64,000 bases of DNA from an uncultured Bacteroides sp. (lineage in GTDB: Bacteria; Bacteroidota; Bacteroidia; Bacteroidales; Bacteroidaceae): NCBI RefSeq assembly GCF_963678845.1, contig NZ_OY787464.1, forward strand, positions 930,001 through 994,000, given 5' to 3'. Of the stretch, positions 62,931 to 64,000 are shown one piece after another (positions within the stretch are counted from its first letter, which is position 1; each line of letters begins with the position of its first letter). The notes beneath the pieces are model-generated. The model was given only the letters and a program-made list of their open reading frames with translations, was not told the DNA's origin and searched no databases. The position numbers were made by a program, and so were the translations under genes.

Positions 62931-63419
62931 ATGCAAACTAATACTAGCACTATGAACAAAGAACAATTTATGCGCAAAGCTATTGAGCTTTCTATAGAGA
63001 ACATTGCAAATGGAGGGGGTCCGTTTGGCGCAGTTATTGTGAAAGATGGCGAGATTATTGCCACAGGAGTAAACAGAGTGACTGATTCTTGTGATCCTAC
63101 AGCGCATGCAGAAGTATGTGCTATTCGTAATGCTACAAAAAAGCTGGGAACGTTCAATCTGAGTAACTGCGAAATTTATACTTCCTGCGAGCCATGCCCC
63201 ATGTGTCTTGGAGCTATCTACTGGGCTCGTCTGGATAAAATGTATTACGCAAATACAAAGACTGATGCTATGAAAATTGGTTTTGACGATTCTTTCATTT
63301 ATGATGAACTGGAACTGAAGCCATCTGAAAGGAAACTTCAGTCGGAAACATTACTTCACGAAGAAGCTTTGAAAGCTTTTGAGGTATGGACAAAAAACAC
63401 GGAAAAGGTTGAATATTAA
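62931..63419 (+). CDS. Nucleoside/guanine deaminase family protein
   Basis: A 162-residue zinc-dependent deaminase of the CDA fold. It has the zinc His and catalytic Glu in TAHAEVCAIRNA and the two zinc cysteines in TSCEPCPMCLGAIYW. The early GGGPFGAVIVKDGEIIATG and the absence of TadA-specific C-terminal features favour a guanine-deaminase-like role (guanine to xanthine) over tRNA adenosine deaminase. The start may be 62931 or the ATG seven codons later; both are plausible. Confidence 0.88.
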   Translation: MQTNTSTMNKEQFMRKAIELSIENIANGGGPFGAVIVKDGEIIATGVNRVTDSCDPTAHAEVCAIRNATKKLGTFNLSNCEIYTSCEPCPMCLGAIYWARLDKMYYANTKTDAMKIGFDDSFIYDELELKPSERKLQSETLLHEEALKAFEVWTKNTEKVEY

Positions 63420-63464
63420 TTTTTAAAAGGAATATTAAAGAATAAATCCCTAAATATTTTTCTC

Positions 63465-63556
63465 TTGATATACATCTAAGTATGTATTTGATATACATCA
63501 AGAGACTATTTAGATACACATCAAACAAGCACTTAAATGGGTGTCTAAATCTTAAT
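63465..63556. repeat. Four-unit array with a 23-base period around GATATACATC
   Basis: Four consecutive 23-base units start at 63465, 63488, 63511 and 63534. They begin TTGATATACATC, TTGATATACATC, TAGATACACATC and TAAATGGGTGTC. The first three are clearly related; the fourth keeps the frame and the ending TC but has A-to-G and C-to-T type changes. The array lies between the deaminase gene and a bidirectional terminator. No ORF is visible in it. Confidence 0.75.
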
Positions 63557-63583
63557 CTCTCTTTATTCCTTTTTTAATCACAT

Positions 63584-63632
63584 AAAAGAAATCCTCTTCT
63601 GATCTTTAAATTATCAGAAGAGGATTTCTTTT
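63584..63632. terminator. Strong bidirectional terminator
   Basis: A perfect 20-bp stem (63584-63603 with 63613-63632) with a 9-base loop is flanked by AAAA and TTTT. It serves the deaminase gene and the converging FadL-like gene. Confidence 0.88.
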
Positions 63633-63662
63633 GTTATCCCAATAAACAATAACTCTATTTAT

Positions 63663-64000
63663 CTAAAATCTGAATCCTAAAGTTAGAAGTACTTGTTGTT
63701 TATCATTATTAACGATAGTCTTGTTTAAGTCTAAATTATCAAAAGCATAGAAATCTTCCTTATATGCACTGTATTGGTAAGCAATATCTGCATAAAAGCT
63801 ACCTGATCTATAACCTAATCCAAGAGTATAATTATTAATAGACTTTTCGTTGGCAAAGTCTGTATCAGTATGAATTGAATTATTAGGCAGAGACTTATAT
63901 GCACCGCTATCAAATGCGGCATTACTATGGTTGTATCCTGCTCGTATTGCAAATTCAGGAACTAATTTAACCTCTGCACCTAAACGTAATGTACTAACAC
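63663..64000 (-). CDS. OmpP1/FadL-family outer-membrane protein (C-terminal part)
   Basis: The minus strand is open from the window edge to a stop at 63663, giving the last 112 or so residues of a gene that continues beyond base 64000. It reads STLRLGAEVKLVPEFAIRAG, YNHSNAAFDSGAY, NNYTLGLGYRSGSFYADIAY and ends VLLTLGFRF. This is the alternating beta-strand pattern with terminal Phe expected of an outer-membrane barrel. The strand order and the AEVKLVPEFAIRAGY motif resemble the C-terminus of Bacteroidetes FadL-type hydrophobic-compound transporters. Incomplete by truncation at the window edge. Confidence 0.75.
   Translation of the reverse strand, partial: VSTLRLGAEVKLVPEFAIRAGYNHSNAAFDSGAYKSLPNNSIHTDTDFANEKSINNYTLGLGYRSGSFYADIAYQYSAYKEDFYAFDNLDLNKTIVNNDKQQVLLTLGFRF

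Noticed and set aside
63465..63556. The 23-base array as a CRISPR array or integrase attachment region
   Set aside because: Units are contiguous 23-mers with a degenerate 10-base core, and there is no integrase, cas or phage gene nearby.

Overview
The window is AT-rich chromosomal DNA from a member of the Bacteroidales, most like Bacteroides and its relatives. The signs are SusC/SusD/SusE proteins, TonB-linked outer-membrane proteins, a GLPGLI-family protein, a DUF4421 protein, a Porin_10-type porin, a type IX secretion (T9SS) sorting domain, a sodium-pumping methylmalonyl-CoA decarboxylase cluster, and many promoters of the Bacteroidetes type (-7 TAnnTTTG, often with TTG or TTTG about 19 bases upstream) with no Shine-Dalgarno sequences. 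I cannot name the species. I saw no rRNA, tRNA, CRISPR array or prophage. Statements about homology come from reading the translated sequences, not from searches.

Layout. (1) 1-9.8 kb is accessory and scarred. It holds two decayed gene fragments at the left edge, a LytS/LytT-type two-component system, a small secreted cysteine-containing peptide followed by a GLPGLI protein and a large outer-membrane barrel protein, a DUF2867 gene followed by a truncated membrane-protein gene, a lipoprotein, an MFS remnant, a large anchored protein of unknown function, and a 77-codon gldF-like remnant with two stop codons. (2) 9.8-22.8 kb holds a GH28 pectinase; an eight-gene run from a TPR protein through a four-subunit 2-oxoacid:ferredoxin oxidoreductase (with a small membrane protein inside it) to pheS; an MFS transporter, nth, pgk, an orphan solute-binding lipoprotein and a large TPR protein. 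(3) 23.1-26.1 kb is a minus-strand operon: nitroreductase, DUF2520 protein, KdsC-like phosphatase, Maf, GNAT. (4) 26.1-33.8 kb holds a FemAB/GNAT-like protein, a TonB-dependent receptor, and the propionate-pathway cluster mce-mmdA-oadG-bccP-mmdB. (5) 33.9-56.8 kb is a maltodextrin/starch utilisation region: a periplasmic GH13, a GH25 lysozyme and a three-domain GH18/deacetylase/GT2 protein (the last two probably unrelated to starch), a secreted GH13 with a T9SS tail, an IS1182-like element, susE, susD, susC, a LacI-type regulator, a sugar transporter and a GH65 phosphorylase. (6) 56.8-64 kb holds a porin, a solute-binding protein, a membrane protein, an oxidoreductase, a DUF4421 protein, a nucleoside deaminase and the end of a FadL-type protein.

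How the starch genes fit together (inference): the T9SS amylase cuts starch outside the cell, SusC/D/E bind and import the fragments, the periplasmic GH13 shortens them, the MFS protein carries maltose inward, and GH65 phosphorolyses it. A 12-bp palindrome of the form GCAAwCGwTTGC, or a one-mismatch version, lies 55, 55, 55 and 56 bases upstream of the -7 elements of four of these genes (secreted GH13, susC, lacI, periplasmic GH13). That points to the LacI-type protein as an activator of the regulon.

The most unusual non-coding signal is a set of four intergenic arrays in which a short core, usually palindromic, recurs at a fixed period of 22 or 23 bases. Each array has its own core sequence.
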